Shown: positions 17,701-25,336 of the stretch, piece by piece
How the letters are laid out: every line of letters begins with the position of its first letter
Position numbering within the stretch: the stretch's first letter is position 1
NCBI RefSeq assembly: GCF_001440345.1
Contig: NZ_LJYX01000014.1
Span: forward strand, 44,175-108,174
Origin: Colwellia sp. TT2012
GTDB taxonomy: Bacteria; Pseudomonadota; Gammaproteobacteria; Enterobacterales; Alteromonadaceae
Direction of reading: 5' to 3'
DNA: 64,000 nucleotides
The notes under the pieces: model-generated
Database searches by the model: none
What the model was told of the DNA's origin: nothing
What the model saw: only the letters and a program-made list of their open reading frames with translations
Position numbers and translations under genes: made by a program

Positions 17701-18004
17701 CACCACCTGAGGCAGGCATAGTATAAATATCACCAAGTAAATCAAAAACTATGGTTTTGCCATCAGGGCTTAAATCAACATTCATCCAAGTCCCTGAGCG
17801 AACGTCGATTTTGGCGGTGGTAAACTCACCTTGTGGCTCATTAACAGACCATTTTTCTGGCGCTTCTTTGGCGCTAACGTCGGTAGTGCTCTGGTCGTTA
17901 ATTTTAACCTCTGCTTGAGCAAAGACATTTGGCAGTGCTAATAATACACTGAGAGCGACGCCTGAGAGCAGTAGTTTTTTTGACGGTATGGTTTTCAACA
18001 TCAT
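14714..18004 (-). CDS. secreted TolB-propeller/amidohydrolase fusion protein
   Basis: 1096 residues from the ATG at 18004, which has AAGG eight bases upstream; six further codons in frame lack a site. A signal peptide (KKLLLSGVALSVLLALPNVFAQA) is followed by a long series of WD40/TolB-like repeats with the signature SPDGKxIxF (for example SPDGKYIAFTS, SPDGKYLAFIS). From about residue 690 an amidohydrolase domain begins: GLIDAHAHGSQGS near 750 (metal HxH), a later TLEHSIA, EVNAGGHGQREG and LADMIVIDGDVRND. Such fusions occur in marine bacteria and are annotated as amidohydrolases or Tricorn-like peptidases; peptide or amide hydrolysis in the periplasm is likely but not proven. Confidence 0.8.
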   Translation of the reverse strand: MMLKTIPSKKLLLSGVALSVLLALPNVFAQAEVKINDQSTTDVSAKEAPEKWSVNEPQGEFTTAKIDVRSGTWMNVDLSPDGKTIVFDLLGDIYTMPASGGEAKALMTDIAWQMQPRFSPDGKYIAFTSDEDGGDNLWIMQADGSNAKAVSTEKFRLLNSPAWSPDGNYLVGRKHYTGTRSLGAGEVWMYHKSGGNGVMLTKRPNEQKDLGEPAFSHDGKYVYFSQDATPGKTFHYSKDSEKGIYKIKRLELETGDIKVIVSGKGGAIRPTLSPDGKYLAFISRDDFQSNLYLYDLKSGAHTKIYDGLDRDMQETWAIHGVYPTMAWTPESDALIFWAGGKINKLSLASKKAKVIEFHVKTEKKIQIALRFTQDLDKKIFDTKMLRDVKISPNGKKVVFESMGHIYIKTLPNGKPKRLTKQKSQFELNPSFSRDGRKIVYVSWDDKKLGQVRVVSSRGGKGKIITREPGKYVEPSFSPDGKTIVYRKVSGGNIIDPTWGLNPGIYAVSAKGGKAKLVTESGLQPHFGARNDRIYVTRNGEKPHIARIDLDGQHDTKLYQGEFSSEYRVSPDGKYLAFAERFKVFVTPLVELGDVIDIGPKAKNLPVEQLSIRAGEGINWNGKSNEIYWSLGADLYQSSVQGLFDISAKVSEQEKDQQADKTASQVKNKVKVTHLSYQQKVDIPSGRVAFVGGTVITMDGEQVIENGVVLVEGNKIKAVGTKAQVNIPTDAYIIDITGKTIMPGLIDAHAHGSQGSNEIIPQQNWKNYAGLALGVTSIHDPSNDTTEFFAASEMQKAGKIVAPRLFSTGAILYGATIPGYTSHVDSLDDAKFHVERLKAAGAFSVKSYNQPRRDQRQQFIQAARELEMMVVPEGGSLLQHNLTMVVDGHTTLEHSIATAKIYDDIKQLWSQSNMAYTPTMGVAYGGISGEHYWYDTTNVWQHPRLSKYVPSEVLDPRAMRRPKAPLHHYNHFNVAKVAKEMQDLGIEVNAGGHGQREGLAMHWEMWMMVQGGMTPLQAIRTATISPAKSLGLDKDLGSLTVGKLADMIVIDGDVRNDIRLSDKVTHTMINGRLYNAETMNEIGNYDNKREKFYFEDK

Positions 18005-18071
18005 GAGAAGTACCTTATACATTTTTATTGCTTGATTAGCTGAATTATCGATTAATTACCTGTACTTAATC

Positions 18072-18240
18072 GGTTCTTTTGTAGTTTAGTGTGGGTGAGT
18101 AAACAAGCGAGACGCATAAACCCATCCATGGGGCTCTGCACAAGCATCCATGCTTGTGAAGCTCGATTTTATCACATCACCAACACTCACTGTAAAATCA
18201 ATAGGTTACGATGTTGGCAACAGCTAAATAAAACACAGCC
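18072..18240. mobile_element. MITE family 1, copy A
   Basis: A non-coding ~169-bp element sharing the core GCATAAACCCATCCATGGGG and CACAAGCATCCATGCTTGTG (a perfect 9-bp hairpin) with 35571-35739 and 50349-50518. Its ends pair imperfectly (start GTAGTTTAGTGTGGG, end CAACAGCTAAATAAAACACAGCC). It lies between the amidohydrolase start and the GNAT gene. Confidence 0.75.
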
Positions 18241-18269
18241 ACTTAATCACAGGTCACTAAAAGTGAAGA

Positions 18270-18758
18270 CTAGAGTGTGCCCTGCCAATAACCAACATCT
18301 AACCACTGATTGAATTTAAAACCCTCGTCTTTAAAGTGAGCAACTTTTTTCATGGCAAACTTTTCATGCACAGCAACACTAACCGCATTGGGTAAAGTGA
18401 TCCCCCCGATAACACTGTGGATGTTTTTGTCTTTTAGCTCATTAAATAAGGCTTGATACAATTGGCTACCCAAGCCTTTGCCCGCATGCTCTGGCGATAA
18501 ATAGACAGTGACTTCAACTGAAAATCGATAGGAGTAACGATCCCGCCATTTACTGGCATAAGCATAACCCAAGACTTGCCCTGATTTATCTAGGCTAACA
18601 AGCCAAGGTAAATCAGCGGACTCAATTGTCCTCATACGGTTACTGATATCTTGTGAGCTAAGCGGCTCTTCTTCAAAGGTGATCACAGTATTTGTAATAT
18701 AATGATTATAAATATCGCTAATGACTTGAGCATCTTGCTCTTGTACAGCCCTTATCAT
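18270..18758 (-). CDS. GNAT N-acetyltransferase, phosphinothricin-acetyltransferase-like
   Basis: 162 residues, with AGGGG before the ATG. The sequence begins MIRAVQEQDAQVISDIYNHY and contains TFEEEPLSSQDISNRM, GYAYASKWRDRYSYRFSVEV, the acetyl-CoA loop PEHAGKGLGSQLYQAL and the terminal WLDVGYWQGTL. These are the marks of the Pat/Bar/MddA branch, whose members acetylate phosphinothricin or methionine sulfone and sulfoximine. It is cytoplasmic and monocistronic. The true substrate is not known; resistance to a toxic amino-acid analogue is the usual inference. Confidence 0.8.
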   Translation of the reverse strand: MIRAVQEQDAQVISDIYNHYITNTVITFEEEPLSSQDISNRMRTIESADLPWLVSLDKSGQVLGYAYASKWRDRYSYRFSVEVTVYLSPEHAGKGLGSQLYQALFNELKDKNIHSVIGGITLPNAVSVAVHEKFAMKKVAHFKDEGFKFNQWLDVGYWQGTL

Positions 18759-18811
18759 ATAAACCCCTGGTAAATATTTTAAAACAATGTTTTTTATTAT
18801 GTTATTAATGA

Positions 18812-18994
18812 CTACTTAACTGTCTTAGCTATTTCACTATTAACCGCTTTTAATTCTGCTTTACATTGTGCATTTTGTTTACTTGAACCATTAGTACACG
18901 GTGCCGATGGGTCGCCACCAAAGTCTCGCTGCACGCCATAATAAACACAGGACGATAGTAAAAATAGGCAAAGTAAAGGATAGATTATTTTCAT
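18812..18994 (-). CDS. small lipoprotein (60 aa)
   Basis: It starts MKIIYPLLCLFLLSSCVYYG: a short signal with the lipobox LLSSC, so cysteine 16 would be lipidated and the ~45-residue mature protein anchored to a membrane. AAGGAAG stands four bases before the ATG. The mature part has two further cysteines (PCTNGS and AQC). No family is recognised. Confidence 0.65.
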   Translation of the reverse strand: MKIIYPLLCLFLLSSCVYYGVQRDFGGDPSAPCTNGSSKQNAQCKAELKAVNSEIAKTVK

Positions 18995-19284
18995 AAAACT
19001 TCCTTAAACAGTAGTTATGTCAAGTCGATTAAATTAGTGCGGACAAGGAACTGGCTTTATAAACAAATTTAATTTAGCACGGTATTTATCTTTTAAGAAG
19101 CTCGAAAACAACTTTATATTGGGGTACCTAGCTGTTTCTCCTACTATTATGATTAAAGTCAATAAATAGCTAGCCTAGGTGTTAGTCACAAAGACGGAAA
19201 TGAATAACATTGATTTTACTGGGGATTATAACAAGTGAAGTTACTGCTATATCCTATCGGGATATAAATTGACTGTTAAAAAAA

Positions 19285-19312
19285 CAGTGTTCCTCATTAA
19301 TGAGTAACACTG
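19285..19312 (-). terminator. rho-independent terminator of the DUF349 gene
   Basis: CAGTGTT and AACACTG flank CCTCATTAATGAGT, which can itself pair. On the minus strand it is followed by seven T. It lies ~60-90 bp past the stop of the DUF349 gene. The rest of the gap 18995-19372 shows nothing else. Confidence 0.7.
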
Positions 19313-19372
19313 ATTTTTAATTTTATGCTTTGGCTTTCCCTTAGTTCAGCAACTTTCTGGGTTTATTGCCCA

Positions 19373-22273
19373 TTATCCCAATTGGCAATAAATGGCTTTT
19401 AATCGTGCAATTAACGGTAAATCACCTTCCGTAAGGATACCCAACATCAACCAATCGACCAGTAATTTACTGAGGTCAATATCGCTACCAGAAAGCATTT
19501 GCTCTTGCATTAATTGTACTTGAACTTTCATACGCTGTTCGCTAAGTGCTGCTGGCGATTCACTTTTGCCAAGTATTTCAATTTCTAAAGTCTTATCAAA
19601 GCGATGACCACCTTTAACTTGCTCTGATAACTTAACATGCTCTTGCCAACGTTTTTGCCAAAAGCTACTTAGTTTATTAACCATAGCCGACGCAGTTAAA
19701 GCCTCAACATCTTGATTGCTTTGAGCCTGTAAAGACATTAACTCAAACAAGTTTAACCAACCTTGTTGTTTATTAACTTGTCTATTACTTTTAATTAATT
19801 GCGCAACTTGTTTGATGATTTTTTCAAGACGAGCCACCACGACTTTAATAACGGGTTTATTAGCTATAACTTCGGTAAGTAGCGCTTCGGCCTGTTGCTC
19901 AATGTCTTGTAGGCTTTGCTTATTGTCTGGCTCTACTTCTTTATTAGCTGCTTGATCAGTGAATGAAATAAGTGACTCTGCTATTGTTGACACTTTTTCA
20001 TCATATGCTTGCTGTTGATTAGATAACACCGCTTGTTGCTCTGATTTTAATGCTTTTCTTTTAGCAAATAACTCATCGTTAACGTGACGGAATTGTTGCC
20101 ACAGTTGACTCTCTTGGTGATTGCCAGCAAAGCCAACACAACGCCACTTTTGTTGTAGTTTTTTAGCCGATTCAATGGCAACAAGCACATCTTCACTAAC
20201 CAGTAGCGTTTGCGCTGTAACGATCAGTGCTTTTTTTTCTGTAGCGTTAGCGGCATGAAAGTCACTTATCGCCGCTTTTATCGGTGATATCGCATCTTTA
20301 AATTGCTGTTGTAATTTTTTATACTGGTTACGGTCAACATCACCCGCGTTATTCCATAACTGTTGTAAGGAATTCAACTTACCGTCTACTTTCTTAAAAT
20401 CGACAGTTTGGCTCGCTTGTGTTTCACTTAATTCAACGACGAGAAGATCTGCTTTTTTCAATATTTGTTGGCGTTGTGCTAAATGCTGCTGACGTATTTT
20501 ATCTTGCTCAGCATAGAATAATCGACAAGGGGCAAAAGCTTGTTCACAATGTTGGTTAAACTGCTCATTCAATTGTTTATCAATATCTTCATCGGCATGA
20601 CCCAACGAATTCCATGTGCTGCGGTAGGCTTTAACTTTTTTGGCTTGTTCATTTGGATTATCAAGCGGTGTATCAACCAGTGCTTGCACTGCTAGTAATA
20701 ATTCTTGCTTACGTGGCGTGGCGATATAGTGTTCCCAATCGCTAAGCTCAGTCATTTTTTCGCTAACTTGGTCAAAATCACGTTGCAGTTGTTGCTTTTG
20801 CTGTGCGGTTAACTGGTCAATATTCTCTTTTACGCCCTTAAATAAACCAAAGCAAACCTTAAATTTACCATTGTTAAGTAGACGTTTTATATCTTGTAGT
20901 TTTTTCTTATGCACAAAAAACAATTCTTTTTGCTGACTTTGTAAGGGTTTTAACCCCCCTTGCCAAGTACTGACTATTTGTTTTTGCGCTTGCACAATAG
21001 ACTCAGGCAAAATGCCCGCCGTTTTTTGTTCGATTAAACGCCATGTTTTTAGCCAGTCATGATAGGTTTCTTGACGAGAATTTAACTCTTGCAATGATGT
21101 CGGCAAAGTAAGTTGCGATATTTTAGAGATTAAATTCGTCGCTTGGCTAACCGACTCGGCAATCTCAGGTATTTGACCTAAACGTTTAGTTAATTGCTTA
21201 ACTTGTAAGATAAAGACTTGTTGCTCGTCTTTATTCAGAGCCGAGGCTTCAATAGCTGTATTTATCTGACCGAGCGAGCCTAAAAATTGTTCTTCATCCA
21301 GATTATCACTTGAAAATACTGCCGTTGTTATCGCTTGGCTAATGTGATTAAGCTGTTGGGTAAAAGCTTTTTTGTCTCGCTGTTTATCATGGGCTAGTTT
21401 ATCGATAATAATTTTTTGCTGATAACTTTCAGCTTTGGTGATAAACAATTTTTCCAGATGGCTTATTATACCTTGGTACTTATCATTAAAAATGGTGCGT
21501 TCTTCGGCACTAAAAACTTCATGTTCAGGCTCAAGTACTTGCCATTCATCGATTAACCGTGACTTACGCTTTTTATATTCACCATAGTCTGCAACATCTT
21601 TTAGCGCTTGTAATTTCGCTAACACAAGTTGTATTTGTTTGGATAACTTTTGTGGTTTTTCAACAGCAGTTTGGATAGCGGTTAGCTTATCTTGAATCTG
21701 TTGAGCTAAAAGCTCATTACAAGCTTTTTTACTCAGTTTCTCTAATACTTTGCTGTCATCAACTTGGCTAAGTAAGTAAGTTTGAAACTCAGGATTTTGT
21801 TTTTGACTAAAGCTATGACTTAATAAATGCGTAGATGTTTTACGGGCACTAATTTGTTGATAAAGCGTAATCATAATTGCACTGTCTTGTTCGTGGGCTA
21901 GCCATGCTTCTAATAGAGCGGTGCCAAGTATAGGACTTTGCGCTTGTTTAGCTAATATATTCTGTTTCATCTCAGCGCAAAGCACAATCTTGTGATCGCT
22001 CGCTAAAATATCATGAACTTGTTTACCGGCAAATTGTTTTACTTTCGCTTGAGAGTTATGATGGCTCGCTTCTAGGTAACAGTCAAAAGAAGCCACTTTA
22101 ATCAAGGCTGCACGGCGCACTAAATCACTGATATCTTGTTGAATGAGATCGGTTAAAATAGCCAGTTGTTCGCTGTTTTCCACGGATAACTCACTATTAA
22201 TGGCCGTGATACGTACCGCTGCATCTTTATGTTGCCAATTGGCTTTTGTTTTAAAAAAGGAGGAGAAAATCAT
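19373..22273 (-). CDS. DUF349-repeat protein (966 aa)
   Basis: A very large, almost wholly helical cytoplasmic protein rich in Q, K and A. Several repeats of the DUF349 type are visible, each with W near its middle and a pattern like WxxxGxxDxxxYKKLQQQFK (for example LWNNAGDVDRNQYKKLQQQF, TWNSLGHADEDIDKQLNEQF, KWRCVGFAGNHQESQLWQQF). The N-terminal ~100 residues contain HEAT-like helices. DUF349 proteins occur in Bacteroidetes, actinobacteria and marine gammaproteobacteria; their function is unknown. The start lacks a clear ribosome site. Confidence 0.75.
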   Translation of the reverse strand: MIFSSFFKTKANWQHKDAAVRITAINSELSVENSEQLAILTDLIQQDISDLVRRAALIKVASFDCYLEASHHNSQAKVKQFAGKQVHDILASDHKIVLCAEMKQNILAKQAQSPILGTALLEAWLAHEQDSAIMITLYQQISARKTSTHLLSHSFSQKQNPEFQTYLLSQVDDSKVLEKLSKKACNELLAQQIQDKLTAIQTAVEKPQKLSKQIQLVLAKLQALKDVADYGEYKKRKSRLIDEWQVLEPEHEVFSAEERTIFNDKYQGIISHLEKLFITKAESYQQKIIIDKLAHDKQRDKKAFTQQLNHISQAITTAVFSSDNLDEEQFLGSLGQINTAIEASALNKDEQQVFILQVKQLTKRLGQIPEIAESVSQATNLISKISQLTLPTSLQELNSRQETYHDWLKTWRLIEQKTAGILPESIVQAQKQIVSTWQGGLKPLQSQQKELFFVHKKKLQDIKRLLNNGKFKVCFGLFKGVKENIDQLTAQQKQQLQRDFDQVSEKMTELSDWEHYIATPRKQELLLAVQALVDTPLDNPNEQAKKVKAYRSTWNSLGHADEDIDKQLNEQFNQHCEQAFAPCRLFYAEQDKIRQQHLAQRQQILKKADLLVVELSETQASQTVDFKKVDGKLNSLQQLWNNAGDVDRNQYKKLQQQFKDAISPIKAAISDFHAANATEKKALIVTAQTLLVSEDVLVAIESAKKLQQKWRCVGFAGNHQESQLWQQFRHVNDELFAKRKALKSEQQAVLSNQQQAYDEKVSTIAESLISFTDQAANKEVEPDNKQSLQDIEQQAEALLTEVIANKPVIKVVVARLEKIIKQVAQLIKSNRQVNKQQGWLNLFELMSLQAQSNQDVEALTASAMVNKLSSFWQKRWQEHVKLSEQVKGGHRFDKTLEIEILGKSESPAALSEQRMKVQVQLMQEQMLSGSDIDLSKLLVDWLMLGILTEGDLPLIARLKAIYCQLG

Positions 22274-22326
22274 AGTTTATTTGGTTTCATTTCGTTGGAG
22301 AATAACAATGAAATTTAAGTACATAC

Positions 22327-22650
22327 TTAAAGCTCATGGTTACTGAAATAAGCGATGTCCGCTTGGGTTGGTTTACTACAGCTTTTAACTTTTTCTTCTG
22401 GCTTATAACCAGAGAATTCGGCTTTTAACTGGCGTTTGTTTTTTTCAACTATATGACCATCAGGACCTATGGTAAGCATTTGATCACTTTCTAGGTGCCT
22501 AGCTTGATAGGCCATACTTAATTGTAAAGCCGTAGCGCGCTGGGCTTTGTCAACCACAGTACCCTCAGGCCACTTGCCCGTTTCCGCAGCACATTTTAAG
22601 CGTAAATACATGTCATTTGACATAGCGTCTATGGTGTTAAGTAAGTCCAT
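22327..22650 (-). CDS. yeaC: YeaC-family (DUF1315) protein
   Basis: 107 residues. The sequence DLLNTIDAMSNDMYLRLKCA plus ETGKWPEG, LQLSMAYQARHL and KRQLKAEFSGY matches E. coli YeaC (DUF1315) in order and spacing; the last ~25 residues, containing VKSCSKPTQADIAYF, extend beyond the E. coli length. Function is unknown. It lies 53 bp upstream of the DUF349 gene on the same strand and may be co-transcribed with it. Confidence 0.75.
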   Translation of the reverse strand: MDLLNTIDAMSNDMYLRLKCAAETGKWPEGTVVDKAQRATALQLSMAYQARHLESDQMLTIGPDGHIVEKNKRQLKAEFSGYKPEEKVKSCSKPTQADIAYFSNHEL

Positions 22651-22727
22651 CAGAATTCCGAAATCTAAGTAGTATTAATAGATAATTATTTAGTTATTGT
22701 GCTTTATTCGTTCTGCCTTAGCACAGC

Positions 22728-23057
22728 CTAGTTTGTTTTATGCTTGGTGAAGAGCAACATACAGCGGATGATTATGTAGAGAACAAAACCGAGCATGGTA
22801 CTGGCAATAGCTAAGTCATGTTGCCAGCTACCTAATTCAACACTTTCCCAAAACATAAATAAGAAACCACCACAAAATAACAGCATGGCGATAAATGAGT
22901 AGTTCATTAAGCGTTGGGTTTTATTAATCAAGTCAACTCGATTAAGATTGGCAATTTTACCGGCATCAAGACCGGATAAATCCATGTTACAGTGATTACA
23001 GGCTTTTGCTTTATCAGATATTTTTTTCGAACAACCCGGACAATTAATAACGGCCAT
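22728..23057 (-). CDS. zinc-ribbon membrane protein
   Basis: 109 residues. The N-terminus INCPGCSKKISDKAKACNHC has two CxxC pairs forming a short zinc ribbon. Two membrane helices follow (about residues 51-70 and 79-100). This architecture is common among small bacterial proteins of unknown role. The ribbon should face the cytoplasm. A possible GAG lies upstream. It is 77 bp upstream of yeaC on the same strand. Confidence 0.65.
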   Translation of the reverse strand: MAVINCPGCSKKISDKAKACNHCNMDLSGLDAGKIANLNRVDLINKTQRLMNYSFIAMLLFCGGFLFMFWESVELGSWQHDLAIASTMLGFVLYIIIRCMLLFTKHKTN

Positions 23058-23252
23058 TTAACTACTCATGCAATGTATATATCGATGACTGGCAAGTGCC
23101 TTTAGAAAAGGCCTTTACCAGAAATTCGCTGGAATGTTGCTTAGTATACCTGACCTGTTGTGCTATTTCACTACGCAGAGAACAAAAGGCTTGATGTAGA
23201 ATAACTTATAACTACGCCTATTTTAATTGTTCTAATGTCGCCCATGCCGTCT

Positions 23253-23409
23253 TATACCCGTTACCATTCAAGAGGCATGTTTCAGAGTGCTTGAGCAATT
23301 TCAATTCAAGGCGCTGTGATGAAATAATGGTTGTTCAGGAGAATATGCTCAGGATAATTGCTCCTGCATTATCTAATCAGGGACTCCTGTACCGTCTGCA
23401 TTCTCTAAT
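23253..23409. repeat. dispersed ~157-bp repeat, copy 2
   Basis: It repeats 9644-9800 nearly exactly from TTCAGAGTGCTTGAGCAATT to CTGCATTCTCTAAT, in the same orientation. It starts with TATACCCGTTACCATTCAAG. There is no coding frame. Confidence 0.75.
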
Positions 23410-23451
23410 CACTTCTTTATGCTAAATGGTATTATTAATTAAAATATGAGC

Positions 23452-23501
23452 GTGTACGCGTCTCGCTTGTTTACTCAGCAATACTAGACTACAACAGAGC
23501 C
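23452..23501. mobile_element. MITE family 1, terminal fragment (copy D)
   Basis: The reverse complement reads GGCTCTGTTGTAGTCTAGTA then TTGCTGAGTAAACAAGCGAGACGC, which is the left end of the 169-bp MITE up to GAGACGC. The rest of the element is missing, so this is a ~50-bp remnant in inverted orientation relative to the other copies. Confidence 0.6.
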
Positions 23502-23515
23502 AAATCATCACACAT

Positions 23516-23545
23516 AAAAAAGCCGCTCAATAAGGAGCGGCTTTT
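23516..23545 (-). terminator. rho-independent terminator of the symporter gene
   Basis: AAAAAGCCGCTC, loop AATAAG, GAGCGGCTTTT: a perfect GC-rich stem, followed on the minus strand by TTTTTTA. It lies ~55-80 bp after the stop of the sodium symporter gene. Confidence 0.85.
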
Positions 23546-23596
23546 CTTTATTAATGAGTTGAGTTCGTCCAGTTCAGATGAGTCAACTCAGAGCAG

Positions 23597-25156
23597 TTAA
23601 CTTTCACTTTCTTTACTTGAGACTTGCGCCTTGCTTTCACTTTGCGCTTTAGCAAAACGCTCTTCCCAAAAAGTAGCATTGGTAATGCCTAACTTTTTCG
23701 GATCGAAGGTAAAGTTTTTAACTCCTGCTTTTTGTTGTGCTTCATAATCCTTTAACGCCTTTATCGCCGGTTTTGCCATAAAGAAGATAATAAGAATACC
23801 AATAATATTAAGCCAAGCCATCAAACCAACACCAATATCACCCATGCCCCAAGCCGCACTTGGCTGAGCTACTGTGCCATAAAATACCGCCGACATAAGA
23901 ATGACTTTTAATACAAACCGTAAGGCTGGGATTTTAATGGTTCTGTTGATATAAGAAACATTGTTTTCGGCAATAAAGTAATAAGCAAGTATGGTGGTAA
24001 AAGCAAAGAAAAATAACGCAATGGCAATAAAAGGTTTACCGAAACCGGTTAACACACTATCCACTGCAATCTGAGTAAATGCTGGGCCGCTAATCACTAT
24101 ATCGGCGGCAAGATGTTGCACGATAAAAGGACTACTACCTTCAGGCATCAGATTGTATATTTCTCCAGGGATCATTACATTATAAGACTGAGTAATTAAA
24201 ATCATAAAAGCGGTTGCCGAACAAACAAATAAGGTGTCAATATAAACCGAAAATGCTTGTACTAAACCTTGTTGTGCCGGATGTTCAACTTCGGCAGCAG
24301 CGGCAGCATGTGGACCTGTGCCCTGACCTGCTTCATTTGAATAAACACCACGTTTAACGCCCCAACCAATTGCAGCACCAAAACCCGCCATAGGTGTGAA
24401 AGCATCAGTGATGATTGACATAAAAATACTCGGTAAAATATCAATGTGCATACCAATAACAACACAAGCAATAATGATATAAGCTAACGCCATAAATGGC
24501 ACAACAATTTGAGTAAAGTTGGCGATGCGTTTAACACCACCAAAAATGATAAAACCTAGGATTAACACAATAAAGGTCGCGGCATAAACTTTAGTTAAGG
24601 CAATATCACCTAAAAATGAAGGTACTGTGCCGCCGGTACCAAAGACATTAACCAAGGCATCACCAATACCGTTAGATTGAACTACGGGTAATAACACCCC
24701 ACACGCAACGATAGTTGAAATAGCAAATATCCACGCATACCATTTTTGTCCCATGGCTTTTTCAATATAATACGCTGGACCACCACGGTAGACCCCGTCT
24801 TCTTCTTCTTTATAAATTTGTGCGTTAGTTGATTCAATGTAAGCGGTGGCGGCGCCAAAAAAAGCTACTACCCACATCCAAAAAACGGCCCCCGGGCCAC
24901 CAAAACCAATGGCAGCAGCAACACCGGCAATATTACCGGTACCAACACGACCCGATAACGATACGGCTAGCGCTTGAAATGATGAAATGCCCTTCTCTGA
25001 GCTTTTACCCGAAAGCAATAAGCGAATCATTTCTTTAAATTGACGTACTTGGACAAAACGGGTGATTATTGAGAAAAATAAACCTGTACCTAAACACAAG
25101 TATATAAGCGCTGGGCTCCAAATGATGGCATTGATACTATTGACAAGATCTTGCAC
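23597..25156 (-). CDS. sodium:alanine/glycine symporter (AGCS family)
   Basis: 519 residues beginning at GTG with AAAGGAG seven bases before it. The AGCS signatures are present: SFQALAVSLSGRVGTGNIAG followed by VAAAIGFGGPGAVFWMW, then GGPAYYIEKAM, VKRGVYSNEAGQGTGPHAAA and AEVEHPAQQGLVQAF. About ten membrane helices are visible. It imports alanine, glycine or a similar neutral amino acid with Na+, fitting a marine peptide consumer. A C-terminal ~40-residue charged tail (SKAQVSSKESES) is cytoplasmic. It is monocistronic with its own terminator. Confidence 0.88.
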   Translation of the reverse strand: MQDLVNSINAIIWSPALIYLCLGTGLFFSIITRFVQVRQFKEMIRLLLSGKSSEKGISSFQALAVSLSGRVGTGNIAGVAAAIGFGGPGAVFWMWVVAFFGAATAYIESTNAQIYKEEEDGVYRGGPAYYIEKAMGQKWYAWIFAISTIVACGVLLPVVQSNGIGDALVNVFGTGGTVPSFLGDIALTKVYAATFIVLILGFIIFGGVKRIANFTQIVVPFMALAYIIIACVVIGMHIDILPSIFMSIITDAFTPMAGFGAAIGWGVKRGVYSNEAGQGTGPHAAAAAEVEHPAQQGLVQAFSVYIDTLFVCSATAFMILITQSYNVMIPGEIYNLMPEGSSPFIVQHLAADIVISGPAFTQIAVDSVLTGFGKPFIAIALFFFAFTTILAYYFIAENNVSYINRTIKIPALRFVLKVILMSAVFYGTVAQPSAAWGMGDIGVGLMAWLNIIGILIIFFMAKPAIKALKDYEAQQKAGVKNFTFDPKKLGITNATFWEERFAKAQSESKAQVSSKESES

Positions 25157-25224
25157 AGTTAACTCCTTTGATTGTTATTATTTTATTTAGCGATTTCTTC
25201 ATATTGTATATTATTATTTTTTTA

Positions 25225-25251
25225 TTTATGACTAAACCCCTTAGTCATAAA
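25225..25251. repeat. 11-bp inverted repeat upstream of the symporter
   Basis: TTTATGACTAA, loop ACCCC, TTAGTCATAAA. It lies 69 bp upstream of the symporter GTG and could be an operator or a hairpin shared with the adjacent terminator region. Confidence 0.4.
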
Positions 25252-25273
25252 CTATTCCCTTGAATAAAGAAAA

Positions 25274-25312
25274 GGCGAAGACCTTAATAAACGTGGTATT
25301 AAGAAATTCGCC
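25274..25312 (-). terminator. terminator of the M14 carboxypeptidase gene
   Basis: GGCGAA...TTAATA and TATTAA...TTCGCC form an interrupted stem. On the minus strand it is followed by TTTTCTTT, directly past the stop at 25337. Confidence 0.6.
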
Positions 25313-25336
25313 TATGGCTTTATCAGTTATTACAGA

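Noticed and set aside
18089..18313. Frames of 60-85 codons inside the MITE copies (also 35438-35695)
   Set aside because: They arise from the conserved MITE sequence, differ between copies and lack ribosome sites.
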